Source: Burkholderia sp. GAS332 (GTDB taxonomy: Bacteria > Pseudomonadota > Gammaproteobacteria > Burkholderiales > Burkholderiaceae). Taken from it: DNA of 64,000 nucleotides. Where the stretch lies: the NCBI GenBank assembly GCA_900142905.1, contig FSRV01000003.1:372001-436000 (forward strand). The letters run 5' to 3'. Under the pieces are notes generated by a model. The model was not told the DNA's origin, searched no databases, and saw nothing but the letters and a program-made list of their open reading frames with translations. Shown in pieces: positions 8,911 through 17,008 of the stretch (the first letter of the stretch is position 1; every line of letters begins with the position of its first letter). The position numbers and the translations under genes were made by a program.

Positions 8911-9005
8911 GGGAAGAGAAAACGGGACGGAAGAAAAACTCAGACCGGAAGAAAAGCCAGACCTTTAGAGGAGATGACCCCGAAGAAAAACCAGGAAGAA
9001 AAGAC
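8911..9005. repeat. Short direct repeats (GGAAGAAAA type) inside IS21 right end
   Basis: GGAAGAAAA occurs at 8929-8937, 8947-8955 and 8994-9002, with variants GGAAGAGAA at 8912 and CGAAGAAAA at 8981. They sit between the first gene and the terminal repeat, where IS21 elements usually have multiple transposase-binding sites. Confidence 0.55.
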
Positions 9006-9007
9006 AC

Positions 9008-9051
9008 TTTCACACCGTTAGTTTTTAACGACTTTCAGGTCGCCAATGACA
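9008..9051. repeat. IS21 element right terminal inverted repeat
   Basis: Reads TGTCATTGGC inward on the minus strand and matches 5631-5674 at 31 of 44 positions. The outer flank GAAAG at 9052-9056 is the second copy of the target duplication. Confidence 0.75.
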
Positions 9052-9297
9052 GAAAGGTTGGTTTCCAATTATTACAACGCGAAATCAATGGACACTGATT
9101 GGCGTAGACCGACGCAAGTCAGGTACGGCATGACACCGAATCAGGGCCGCGCCAATACTCGTAGCAATCCGAACGAAGCGCGCATCGATGCGACGAGCAT
9201 AAAAGTGATCAGCGTGCGCGAATAATCGGACGCGTCACATTGATGGCAGGGATTGGGGCGAGTCTAATCCCGGAACGAATCTGAAAGGAGCACAAGC

Positions 9298-9510
9298 ATG
9301 TTTCTGAGCCAAGAAGAACGCACCCTGCTGCAACTGGCCGCAGAAGACGGCATCGCGAAGATCGATGCGACGATAGCCACACTGCGCAGCGGGAATTCCG
9401 CCGCGTTTCACGACAGCGATTCCCTGCGCGAGCGGGTGTTTCTGGTCGAACCTGCAAACGCCATACCGCATCTCCGTTTCCTCCGCTCCCCAACGGAGAT
9501 CGGGCGTTAG
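9298..9510 (+). CDS. Small hypothetical protein
   Basis: A 70-residue protein with an excellent ribosome-binding site (GAAAGGAG, 7 bases before ATG). Composition is coherent: an amphipathic N-terminal helix (L-S-Q-E-E-R-T-L-L-Q-L-A-A-E-D-G-I-A-K-I-D-A-T-I-A-T-L-R) suggests a coiled-coil or dimerisation helix, and there is no signal or membrane segment. It ends within a few bases of a convergent phage terminase remnant, so it may be a phage-associated small gene. I do not recognise the family. Confidence 0.6.
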   Translation: MFLSQEERTLLQLAAEDGIAKIDATIATLRSGNSAAFHDSDSLRERVFLVEPANAIPHLRFLRSPTEIGR

Positions 9511-9790
9511 ACTGCCGCGAGCGCTGCATCCGAAATGCGCAGCGGCCATCGTACGATCAGTCGCGCGAACGCACGTGACAGCGCATCCATCTGGTCGTCA
9601 TGCGCGCCATACGGGAACGCGCGCAGTTCACTCACCAGCGCCGCGTTCCAGTCGGCCCGGACCATCGCGCCGTCGACCGGCGCGGTGCCCGCGATGATCC
9701 CATCGCACCGGTCCGGCGCCCACCGCCACGCTTCATGTCGCCGCTCACGTGACGCCCGTCGGGGTAATCGTCCTTGTGCGGCGTGAAAGT
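9507..9790 (-). pseudogene. Phage terminase large subunit, C-terminal remnant
   Basis: The minus strand carries V-D-G-A-M-V-R-A-D-W-N-x-x-L-V-S-E-L-R-A-F-P-Y-G-A-H-D-D-Q-M-D-A-L-S-R-A-F, the C-terminal nuclease signature (HDDQxDAxSxA) of phage terminases of a type other than the P2-like one at 2.5 kb. Further upstream, in another frame, are P-D-G-R-H-V-S-G-D-M-K-R and W-A-P-D-R-C-D. An internal deletion and frame change make it non-functional. It abuts an IS110 fragment at about 9790. Confidence 0.7.
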
Positions 9791-10230
9791 CACACAAGGA
9801 CGACTATCCCAAACAGGACAGTCTGGCGCAACAACTGATGGCCATCGCTGGCGTTGGATCACTGACCGCATCCGCTGCACTTGCCACCATCGTCGACGCC
9901 CGGCAATTCAGGAATGGCCGGCAGATGGCAGCCTGGAATGGTCTGGTTCCGAAGCAAGTAAGCAGCGGAGGCAAAAGCCGGCTCGCACACATCACGAGAA
10001 AAGGCAATGACTACCTGTGTGCGCTGCTGGTCCGGGGTGCCCGCACTGCAGTTACCACCGCGGCGCGCCGCAGCGACCGGCTCTCACGCTGGATCGCCGA
10101 ACTGCGCCCGCCCTGGCTGGTTTCGAACGCTTATAGCCGTCGCCAACAAAGATGCGCGCATCATGTGGGCCATTCTCGCCAAAGGCGAGCGCTTTTACCC
10201 TTCCCATATGCCTCATCGTCCACGCTCTGT
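9791..10230 (+). pseudogene. IS110-family transposase, C-terminal remnant with frameshift
   Basis: The plus frame has the transposase_20 region: M-A-I-A-G-V-G-S-L-T-A-S-A-A-L-A-T-I-V-D-A-R-Q-F, W-N-G-L-V-P-K-Q-V-S-S-G-G-K-S-R and I-T-R-K-G-N-D-Y-L. The catalytic DEDD N-terminal domain is absent. Near 10100 the frame shifts, and the rest of the family C terminus (I-A-V-A-N-K-D-A-R-I-M-W-A-I-L-A-K-G-E) is in the next frame. Confidence 0.8.
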
Positions 10231-10708
10231 AAAGCCCGCCGTCACGGCAGCATGATCACGCACGACACTGCCGCGCACCTCGAGGAGACCGCCCAGCAAC
10301 GAGAGACGCAAGACAAAGATAGCGATAGGTGAGACCGGCAGTGGGCGAACTCGACAGCCCGCTAGGCGATGCACCGGGTGCACATGCCTCCCAATGAACG
10401 GAGTCCGGCTACGCGGTTAATATCTTGGCCCGGCGCCGGCAACAGCAGCACCCGCAAGGCCATTTATAGGTACGCAGTCCGTCCCGCCGCTACCGTTTAA
10501 CGTCTATCGCTGCCCCGCAAACCCAGCACACATCAATCGAACAAGATCATCTTGCTTTGCAGGCAAAGTCCTTATAGGTGGGCCGTGGCACGGGAGTCTT
10601 CGGACTCGCCGGTTTGGTCCTACGCCGGTCTTCTAGCGTTGCTAATATGCCCGCTCACCATTCCCCAACGCGGAAACGTGAGCGGCCCCACTCCAAGGAG
10701 ATCGCTGC
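10231..10708. other. No gene recognised
   Basis: No supported coding frame, RNA or repeat was seen after the IS110 fragment. Confidence 0.4.
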
Positions 10709-10903
10709 ATGTCGGGCCGTATTTCCGACGTTCCCGAAGCCGCAGTAGGACCCTTCCTCTCATCCTCCCTTCACCAGCCTTCTCGACGAGTCCCCGGAGG
10801 GCGTGAAGCTCGCCCAGCAGATGCACTATGAGGAGTTCACGCAGCTCGTCACAATGGCCAAAGCCCTCGGCGCCTGGGCGACAGCGCAATCCACGTCGAA
10901 CTG
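10709..10903 (+). pseudogene. Decayed small gene of unknown function
   Basis: A strong ribosome-binding site (AAGGAG, 8 bases upstream) precedes ATG at 10709. The reading begins MSGRISDVPEAAVGPF and after a frame change near 10790 continues S-P-E-G-V-K-L-A-Q-Q-M-H-Y-E-E-F-T-Q-L-V-T-M-A-K-A-L-G-A-W until a stop near 10903. The helical second part looks like real protein. The function is unknown; the good start signal and broken frame are the evidence for a pseudogene. Confidence 0.35.
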
Positions 10904-11209
10904 AACACCCAGATCAACGTGGACGCGTTCCGTGGCCCGCACAACCGGTACTGCGCCGGATGCTCGGCGCCATCCCGCACGACACCGATCACGGCGGCTT
11001 CTTTCACGCCTGCCGCATCGGGCCATCCACGATGCCCCGGCACTGATCCCTCCCGCTGTTTGCCAGAATCCTAGCGACGCATGCCGACCCACTCACCCTG
11101 CGTCGGCGTCGCTCAAGATTTCTTCGTGTTGGCCACCGATCTGTTCAATGCCTTCCCCCTACGGACGTGAATGATGCAACCCCAAAAGTCATCCACACTT
11201 GAGAACCTG
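10904..11209. other. No gene recognised
   Basis: Sequence leading up to the first IS5-family copy. No supported gene was seen. Confidence 0.35.
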
Positions 11210-12066
11210 TTAGAACCTGTTCACGATCTTGCGCAAAAGCAGGAGAATATGGGGATGCGCAAGAAGACCTATCCAAGTGACATGAGCCGGGAGCGGTTCG
11301 AGCAGATTCTCCCGTTGCTGGAACAGGCGCGGAAGAGAGCCAAGCCGCGAACGGTGGGCCTTTACGAGGTCTGGTGCGCGGTACTGTATCTGCTGCGTAC
11401 GGGTTGCCAATGGCGGGCGTTGCCCGGTGACTTTCCCAAATGGCGCACGGTGCATTCGTTCTTTGCCAAATGGAGCGAGCCCGACGCACAGGGTGTGAGC
11501 CTGCTGGAGCGGGCGCTCAAAAAATCAGGTTGGCGAGGCCCGCGAGAGACAGGGGCGCAACGCTTGCAGCACGTTCTTGATCGTGGCCGCGCAGAGCGTG
11601 AAGAACGCGGATACGGCGGCCCAGAAGGGCTATGACGCAGGCAAGAAGGTTTCCGGAATCAAGCGGCACATCGCGGTGGACACACAAGGCCTGCCGCATG
11701 CCGTTGCGGTGACCACCGCCGGGGTAACAGATCGCAAAGGTATGCTGCAGGCGTTGATGCGCTGCAAGCCGGGGCCAGGACGGGTGCAAAGCGTGCTGGC
11801 CGGCAGCGGCTATGTGGGCGAGTCCTTCGCGCAGGGCGTGCGCGAAATCCTGGGCGAGCATGTGACGGTGCAGATCGCCAAACGTAGTGAGCTGCATACC
11901 TTCAAGGTCATGCCCAGGCGCTGGGTGGTCGAGCGTCGCTTTGCCTGGCTGGAGAAGAACCGTAGGCTATGGAAGAACTGCGAACGTAAGCTCAACATCA
12001 GTCTGCAATTCGTTCATTTGGCCTTCTTGGCTTTGCTGCTCAGAAGATTCGTGAACAGGTGCTTAG
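11210..12066 (+). mobile_element. IS5-family (IS427-like) insertion sequence, copy 1
   Basis: The ends are imperfect inverted repeats built on AGAACCTGTTCACGATCTT (left) and the complement of AAGATTCGTGAACAGGTGCTTAG (right). The right end has accumulated changes relative to copy 2 at 18.6 kb. Copies 1 and 2 are in opposite orientation and almost identical. Confidence 0.85.
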
Positions 12067-12077
12067 GGCTACGCTGA
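11255..12077 (+). CDS. IS5-family transposase in two overlapping frames
   Basis: The first frame (ATG 11255 after GGAGAA) encodes M-R-K-K-T-Y-P-S-D-M-S-R-E-R-F, Y-E-V-W-C-A-V-L-Y-L-L-R-T-G-C-Q-W-R-A-L-P and F-x-K-W-R-T-V-H-S-F-F-A-K-W, the IS427-group N terminus. A second frame, open from about 11577, encodes the catalytic part (G-I-K-R-H-I-A-V-D-T-Q-G-L-P, W-V-V-E-R-R-F-A-W-L-E-K-N-R-R-L-W-K-N-C-E-R). Family transposases of this group are normally made by ribosomal frameshifting between two frames, so this is the usual layout rather than decay. The C terminus reads on past the IS end because the end has mutated. Confidence 0.85.
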
Positions 12078-12202
12078 AGAAGCCGCCGTTTTTGCCGACG
12101 GCTTGCAGCTGAATTTCGGAATGCGAGATCAGCGACGCGACTGGTTCAATTTCCTGGCCCAGAAGAGCCTTGTAAGTAGGTCTCTCGACCCACTTTGGCC
12201 GC

Positions 12203-12529
12203 TCATGAACGTACATGTGCTATGAGGCGTTCGGGGCTCATGTAGATGTTGCTCAACGCCATTGCGGTGAAGGCGCGCGTGGCGTTCTTCGCCAGGCCGC
12301 AGTAGTGCACCTTGACGAAACCCCACAGCCGATTGACTACCGCAAAGACGTGCTCGACCCGCGCACGTATCTTCGACTTGTTGCGGTTCTTCGAGCGTCT
12401 ACCGTCATCGACTTCACCACTGCGCCTGCGGCCACGCTGGTTGGTAAAGTCCTTCGCGTGCGGTGCCTTGCTGGCGATGACCTCCTTCTGGCTCGCATAG
12501 GCGCTGTCACCGTACACACGGGGCTCGGC
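12203..12529 (-). pseudogene. IS5-family transposase, C-terminal fragment
   Basis: The minus frame contains P-R-V-Y-G-D-S-A-Y-A-S-Q (catalytic Asp region), D-F-T-N-Q-R, N-R-N-K-S-K-I-R-A-R-V-E-H-V-F (catalytic Glu) and R-L-W-G-F-V-K-V-H-Y-C-G-L-A-K-N, the C-terminal half of an IS5/IS1031-type transposase distinct from the IS427-like copies. The N-terminal half is replaced at about 12530 by an oppositely oriented transposase fragment. Confidence 0.75.
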
Positions 12530-12544
12530 GCCAACATTCCCGAA

Positions 12545-12760
12545 AATCCGCGTGGACGTAAGACGCCCAAGCGTGGTCGCAAGCAGTGCTTCGATGAGGC
12601 CCTCTTCGAGGAGCGCTTCCGCACCATCGAGCGCGTCTTCGCCCGGGAAGACAAGTCCCGCCGCCAGATGCTCCGATTCGAGCGCATCAGCCACGTCCAC
12701 TACACCTTCAAGACGCTCGCCTACAAGATGATCAACCTGCGGCACTGCTGCTGCCACTGA
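12545..12760 (+). pseudogene. Transposase C-terminal fragment (IS4/IS5-like)
   Basis: Plus-strand C terminus with F-D-E-A-L-F-E-E-R-F-R-T-I-E-R-V-F-A-R-E-D-K-x-R-R-x-x-L-R-F-E-R-I-S and Y-T-F-K-T-L-A-Y-K-M-I-N-L-R-H. This pattern is common at the ends of IS4/IS5-type transposases. Everything upstream of about 12540 belongs to another element in reverse orientation, so this is a junction fragment. Confidence 0.6.
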
Positions 12761-12783
12761 GGACTTCGTCGATGACGCGCGTT

Positions 12784-13812
12784 CTACTCTCCAGCGCCGT
12801 GCGCCGCGATTGCGCTCGTGCACATAATGCCGAATCCTTTCGGAGATCCGCTGAAATCATCGCCAGTGCCTTCATTTCCTCTCTCTTTTATCCATTGCCC
12901 CCCGTCGGCCGAACTATGCCGGCCCCAATCGAAACCTGCAACCAGTTGTTCGCGGACCACGTCAAACACTGCATCGGCATCAGCATAGCGGGCGGCATTC
13001 GTTGATGCTGCAAATGCAACGTAGTAGTACCGGGTACCGTTTGGACCGTTCACCTCGCAAAGCAGGCTACAGCCCGAAGCGCGAGTGGTTCCGGTCTTAC
13101 CCCATAGCACGTCGAGTCTGCCGTCCCTGATGAAATTTGCGGAGTGCCTGATGGGAACCGTCCGTATGTTCGGGCCGGTAATGACTAACGTCCAAGTGGC
13201 ACGCGACCATATCCGCGAGATTTCGGGATGGCATTGGTCAGCGACCTCGCAAAGCAGCGCCAAATCACGGGCGGTGGACATATTGTCCCCGCCGTCCAAG
13301 CCAGAAACATTGCCCCATCGGCTATTACTCATTCCAAGGTCCACGCTCGTGGCATTCATTTCGGCAATGAACCGAGCCCTGCCGTCCCCTTTCTTCCCCT
13401 CATGATCGAGGATCAGCTTCCCAATGGTCCGCGCCCAAACGGCAGTCGTCACGTTGGAGGAGGGCAACCCCATGTTTGCCAGTGCGTTTTCAAAATCGAG
13501 GATGTCGCCCACCGATAGGTTATTGCCCGACCCACCCGCCGCGTCCCTAGCTTGACATTCAAACTGTGTATTCAAAGCCCACAGCTTCTTTAGCCACTTC
13601 AGGCCGACGTGCGCGGTCAATAGCTTAGTCATGGAACCCGGCCGCAGAACCATATCGGCATCTTTGCCCCACAGCTCCGCTCCTTTCAAGCCTGGGGCGG
13701 GTTTCAAACGAATGATAGCTGAGGCCGAGGTCAATACCGGCCTTGTCTCCGGCCGGGCGTTATCGAGAGCATCATTAGTATTGTTCAATTGTGCAGAATA
13801 GTGTTGCCGCAT
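12784..13812 (-). CDS. Serine D-Ala-D-Ala carboxypeptidase-like protein (peptidase S11 / PBP type), apparently without signal peptide
   Basis: 342 residues. All three penicillin-binding motifs are visible: S60-M-T-K63 within R-P-G-S-M-T-K-L-L-T-A-H-V-G, S118-S-N120 in G-L-P-S-S-N-V-T-T-A-V-W-A, and K239-T-G241 in L-W-G-K-T-G-T-T-R-A-S-G. Spacing matches low-molecular-mass D,D-carboxypeptidases that trim peptidoglycan stem peptides. These normally act in the periplasm, yet the N terminus here is polar with no visible signal peptide, and the C-terminal beta domain and amphipathic anchor of PBP5-type enzymes are short or absent. It may be an exapted or truncated form, or the true start may be lost. 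It lies among IS fragments with no operon partner. Confidence 0.8.
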   Translation of the reverse strand: MRQHYSAQLNNTNDALDNARPETRPVLTSASAIIRLKPAPGLKGAELWGKDADMVLRPGSMTKLLTAHVGLKWLKKLWALNTQFECQARDAAGGSGNNLSVGDILDFENALANMGLPSSNVTTAVWARTIGKLILDHEGKKGDGRARFIAEMNATSVDLGMSNSRWGNVSGLDGGDNMSTARDLALLCEVADQCHPEISRIWSRATWTLVITGPNIRTVPIRHSANFIRDGRLDVLWGKTGTTRASGCSLLCEVNGPNGTRYYYVAFAASTNAARYADADAVFDVVREQLVAGFDWGRHSSADGGQWIKERGNEGTGDDFSGSPKGFGIMCTSAIAAHGAGE

Positions 13813-13979
13813 AAGCGTTCGTGGTCAATCGATTTGAATTTAGCTACCCTGACACCTTCACGATCCCGAGGTAGCGGATGAAGTGTGTTGCAGAACTAAG
13901 CGATTGTGAGGAAACGGCGTTGCGGCAGTTGTCGATCAAGCTGATGCTCGCGCGCAGGATCAGCGCGAACCGAGCCGCT
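13813..13979. other. No gene recognised
   Basis: Short spacer between the peptidase gene and the IS630 remnant; probably partly IS630-derived. Confidence 0.3.
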
Positions 13980-14690
13980 AACCACTTGCGCAGTTTGCGC
14001 AATGCGTGCGGACCGTTCACGGCGAAACGCCGCCCATGCCGGATCGAAAGAATCGGAGAAGCACTCAGGCACGAAGGCTTCTTGTTCAAACGCAATCGTC
14101 ACGCGCCGAAAAGAAGCGCAACGAGGAGGACTTCCAGTTGAAGGCCGATACGCTGGCCAAGTTGCAATGCGCCGCTCGCGACGGACAGTGCCGCCTGTTC
14201 TATTTCGACGAGGCAAGCTTCCGTGCAGCACCGCTAGTTCAACGAAGCTGGTCATCACGCGGCTTGCCCCACAGTATCGAGCCCAACAGCCATTGCAAAC
14301 GCAGCGTTGTTGGCGCACTTGACTTCGGCGAGAACGGTTTTATCTACACCGCGAGCGCCACGACGCCAAAGCGTCCCGACGTGATCGAGTTTTTCGACTC
14401 GCTGATCCGGCAAGGCGATGGCCAACCCACCGCAATCGTGCTCGACAACGCGAGTATCGACCGCGACACGCTGGACCGCTGGTTCATCGATCACAAGGAC
14501 TACTATTTTTATTTACCGCCGTATAACCCCAAGCTCAATCTCATCGAAATCATACGGAAAATTTGAGGTACCACTGGCGACGCTTCGTCACCTGGATGAA
14601 GGCGACCATTGACGCCGAACTCGCCGCACTTCTATCCGGTTACGACACCAAATTTCAAATCAGCATCTTGTGGACGCTTAAATCGCCTCG
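13980..14690 (+). pseudogene. IS630-family transposase, frameshifted remnant
   Basis: Pieces in three frames match a single IS630 transposase: R-H-E-G-F-L-F-K-R-N-R-H, then K-K-R-N-E-E-D-F-Q-L-K-A-D-T-L with C-R-L-F-Y-F-D-E-A-S-F (first acidic residue) and I-V-L-D-N-A-S-I (second Asp), Y-L-P-P-Y-N-P-K-L-N-L-I-E-I (catalytic Glu), then after another frameshift near 14562 Y-H-W-R-R-F-V-T-W-M-K-A-T-I-D-A-E-L. The same 3' end occurs inverted at 15.8 kb, so IS630 ends flank the peptidase gene between them. Confidence 0.8.
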
Positions 14691-14762
14691 CATGCAAATG
14701 CCACCATAGCGATGCCCGTTACCGGGCATCTCTCCACGCTAAAATCATGCATTAGAAACAAC

Positions 14763-15788
14763 TTATTCAATGGCGAGAAACGCGTCGATTTCGTAGCCTT
14801 TCACACCAGTTTGTTTTACTGTATTTTGAATGACTTTGAGTATCCGCCGGTTGTGCGATTCGCTAGTCATATTGGCAGCGGTCCAAGTGTATTCTGGCCA
14901 GCCATTTTCGTATGCTACTAGTTCAGACTCTGCCCCAAGGGCCTGAAAGATTACGCTCAGAAAGCCAAAGGACCGGACCTGGTCACCCTTGAAAATTGGA
15001 CTCCCATCGGTAAAGACTGCGTATCGGAGGTCGGTCGGGAGTTGCAGGGTGTCTTCACCTGCGGTCATCAAACTGGCCAGTCGACTCCAAAAATCGTAGG
15101 GATGGGTCTGCGAAAATACTGCCGACTGCATTTCTGCCATGGTGGATGGAAGCGGAATTGTTGGTGTAGCAGGATTCAGAGAGCCCGCTCGGAGAACCCG
15201 TTCTGCCCAATTCGCGGTTGGCTCGATGAGCCAAGACGGCTTGAACCTCGTATACCCGTACTGATACAGATGAAACATCTCGTGGGCAAGCATGCTGTAT
15301 GTTCCTGGGAACTTGTCCAATTTATTAGATATATCGATTCTGATCGAACATGCTCCATCCCTCTGCGGCACAGCCGAATAGCTGGATGGCTCACTATATG
15401 CTAGTCCGTTGTGATCGATATTTCCTACATTCACATCGATAAATGTGGCACCGCGATAGCGAGCGCTCTGAAGAGGGTCGCGAAACCCGTTGAGGTTGAA
15501 CGCTTTTCTAGAAGCCTCTGCCTGTCTTGCCACGTTTTCGATATAGTCAGGCACCCCGTTGGAATTGACATCAGTTTTGTCAACTGCCGCGTGCTCGCCA
15601 GTGAGTGCATAGAACACTCTGATATTGCTCCCAGGCAACACGTATTTCTCCGGGAGAGATGGAATGAAGCCAGTGGAGGCTTTATTGACTTGGCATGTGG
15701 TGACTGGTTGAGCATTCACGCTATGAATGCAAACCGACCCTCCAAGCAGCAACGCAAAAATGGCGTTGGGAATTCTTCTACATGTCAT
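14763..15788 (-). CDS. Secreted HExxH metallopeptidase-like protein
   Basis: 341 residues with a classical Sec signal peptide (basic M-T-C-R-R, hydrophobic A-I-F-A-L-L-L-G-G, cleavage after V-N-A at about 26). Residues 70-83 hold D-x-T-D-V-N-S-N-G-V-P-D-Y-I-E, a calcium-loop-like motif often seen in secreted bacterial peptidases of the MXAN_6640 type. The catalytic motif is H169-E-M-F-H173 in M-L-A-H-E-M-F-H-L-Y-Q-Y-G, and a candidate third zinc ligand follows in W-L-I-E-P-T-A-N-W-A-E. This fits a gluzincin-like secreted zinc protease; substrate unknown. The gene is intact but lies between inverted IS630 3' ends, so it may have arrived with them. AT-richer than its neighbours, which also suggests transfer. 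Confidence 0.8.
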   Translation of the reverse strand: MTCRRIPNAIFALLLGGSVCIHSVNAQPVTTCQVNKASTGFIPSLPEKYVLPGSNIRVFYALTGEHAAVDKTDVNSNGVPDYIENVARQAEASRKAFNLNGFRDPLQSARYRGATFIDVNVGNIDHNGLAYSEPSSYSAVPQRDGACSIRIDISNKLDKFPGTYSMLAHEMFHLYQYGYTRFKPSWLIEPTANWAERVLRAGSLNPATPTIPLPSTMAEMQSAVFSQTHPYDFWSRLASLMTAGEDTLQLPTDLRYAVFTDGSPIFKGDQVRSFGFLSVIFQALGAESELVAYENGWPEYTWTAANMTSESHNRRILKVIQNTVKQTGVKGYEIDAFLAIE

Positions 15789-15797
15789 TAAACAGCC

Positions 15798-15930
15798 TTA
15801 TTTTTCTAAGTGTTCACAAGAAATTGACTTGAATTTGGTGTCATAGCCGGATAGAAGTGCGGCAAGTTCGGCGTCAATGGTTTCCTTCGTCCAGGTGGCG
15901 AAGCGTCGCCAGTGGTACTTGAAATTTGTG
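15798..15930 (-). pseudogene. IS630-family transposase, 3' terminal fragment
   Basis: Encodes F-K-Y-H-W-R-R-F-A-T-W-T-K-E-T-I-D-A-E-L-A-A-L-L-S-G-Y-D-T-K-F, nearly the same C terminus as the IS630 remnant ending at 14690 but in the opposite orientation. It is fused to an IS110 fragment at about 15930. Confidence 0.75.
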
Positions 15931-16100
15931 AGAAACACATCCCCCCGCAGGGTGTGGGGTACCCGGGTCGCAAGCTGGCGTCGCGCATCCGGTGCGGTAT
16001 CAGCATCGCCTGCTGGAACTCGCTTTCGCCACTTCCCAGCATCCTTCTTGTTCCGAACGCTGAACGCCTTGACGTATTCATTCGGCAGCAGCTTCACATG
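15931..16100 (-). pseudogene. IS110-family transposase, internal fragment
   Basis: Two minus frames give H-V-K-L-L-P-N-E-Y-V-K-A-F-S-V-R-N-K-K-D-A and, shifted, Q-Q-A-M-L-I-P-H-R-M-R-D, both recognisable from the region following the catalytic core in IS110 transposases. It is bounded by an IS630 fragment on one side and a broken lipoprotein gene on the other. Confidence 0.6.
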
Positions 16101-16302
16101 ATCCGCTATCGTCGTCAGCTAGCGTCAGGCTTGCCGACTTGCCAGATGCGCTCGCGCCGGACACAGGATCGTCCACGGCTGACGTTTTGGCGCTAGTGTC
16201 TCCGCCGCCAGAACAGGCGGTTAACACTAGCAGCATCACGGCGACCGTCATGGCGGTAGCGGCCGGTTTCGTCGCGTCCATGAATTGTTGTCCCTGCAAC
16301 AT
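16098..16302 (-). pseudogene. Lipoprotein gene, 5' part only
   Basis: ATG 16302 follows AAAGGAG by 7 bases. The product has a hydrophobic signal and a lipobox (L-T-A-C-S-G-G-G, Cys at about residue 31), then a Ser/Ala/Asp-rich tether region as in surface or outer-membrane lipoproteins. After about 65 residues the sequence switches to the IS110 fragment, so the mature domain is lost. Confidence 0.65.
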
Positions 16303-16679
16303 CGTGTATCTCCTTTTCTGGTCGCGATGGCCGCAGCCATCTGATGAAAATTACTGGGGCCGTGCATCGGCTGGGCATAATCGGTTCATCGCTCCCGTCT
16401 CCGGCTGCTCATGTTAGGCAATCGCCTTCTTGAATACGCCTCTCATTGAATACGCCTCTCATTCATCTGCCTGCTTTCGCCCTATGGGCTCGCGGCGGCT
16501 AAACATCTTCTCTCCAGCACCGGAAGCGACCTGAGGGCCCAGCGAAGCACAGTCGATGACCAACCGGATGCCCGCGCTTTCATCATCTACTCGGGATATC
16601 CCAAGCTTAGCGAGTAGGCCACGCATCACCGAACACATAACAGGATCGCATCTAACGAATAATGCAGTGCTTGACTACG
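16303..16679. other. No gene recognised; contains a 16-bp tandem duplication
   Basis: TGAATACGCCTCTCAT is tandemly repeated twice at 16430-16461. The minus strand around 16500-16600 could encode a fragment (A-G-I-R-L-V-I-D-C-A-S-L-G-P), but it is too short to identify. Confidence 0.4.
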
Positions 16680-16756
16680 TCGGGTAGCCGTACCGCATTG
16701 CTGCGGTACAGCCCCCTGAGAACCGTGCGTGCTCCTTTCGGTCGCACACGGCTCAA
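16680..16756 (-). ncRNA. Group II intron domains V and VI (3' end), fragment 1
   Basis: On the minus strand, 16754-16720 reads GAGCCGTGTGCG, then an A-C-C-G-A-A-A-G-G loop region, then GCACGCACGGTTC: the domain V hairpin with the catalytic AGC triad, bulge and GAAA tetraloop. Downstream, 16709-16689 folds as GTACCGC/GCGGTAC, a domain VI stem, and the intron should end close to 16681. With the HNH fragment just upstream this is the 3' remnant of a group II intron. Confidence 0.75.
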
Positions 16757-16795
16757 GCCTCTGCCAAGGCACCTTTCGGTACCCGCGTTCACAGC

Positions 16796-17008
16796 TTACT
16801 TCCCGGCATATCCTTGACTTCCATGGCAATCGGGATAGTGCAGTTGAATGTTGCTCGCCGCACCTGATCCGCTTTCAGTTATTTTCACAATGAACCGGGT
16901 CGTCCACGGGCCACCCGGCGCGAGCGGTTCCTGACAGGCCGGACACTGGCCATCCTGCCGTAGCCAGACGCGGTAGAGTTTTACCCTGCCCCTTGGCGAG
17001 TTCATCAT
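16796..17008 (-). pseudogene. Group II intron reverse transcriptase, C-terminal HNH fragment
   Basis: The translation R-V-K-L-Y-R-V-W-L-R-Q-D-G-Q-C-P-A-C-Q-E-P-L, then A-S-N-I-Q-L-H-Y-P-D-C-H-G-S, matches the zinc-binding HNH endonuclease tail of intron-encoded LtrA proteins (C-x2-C ... H-x3-C-H). The central histidines that normally follow W-x-x-H-H are changed to T-T-R-F, so the nuclease is probably dead. The reverse transcriptase and maturase domains are missing. Confidence 0.65.

Larger units (their letters stand above)
5631..9051 (-). mobile_element. Complete IS21-family insertion sequence with four genes
   Basis: The element is 3421 bp. Both ends begin with TGT, as in IS21 elements, and the terminal 44 bp are inverted repeats identical at 31 of 44 positions. 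GAAAG flanks both sides. It carries a zinc-ribbon-like gene, a second small accessory gene, the istA transposase and the istB ATPase, all on the minus strand and each overlapping the next. All four frames are intact and the ends are matched, so the element may still be mobile. Confidence 0.9.
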
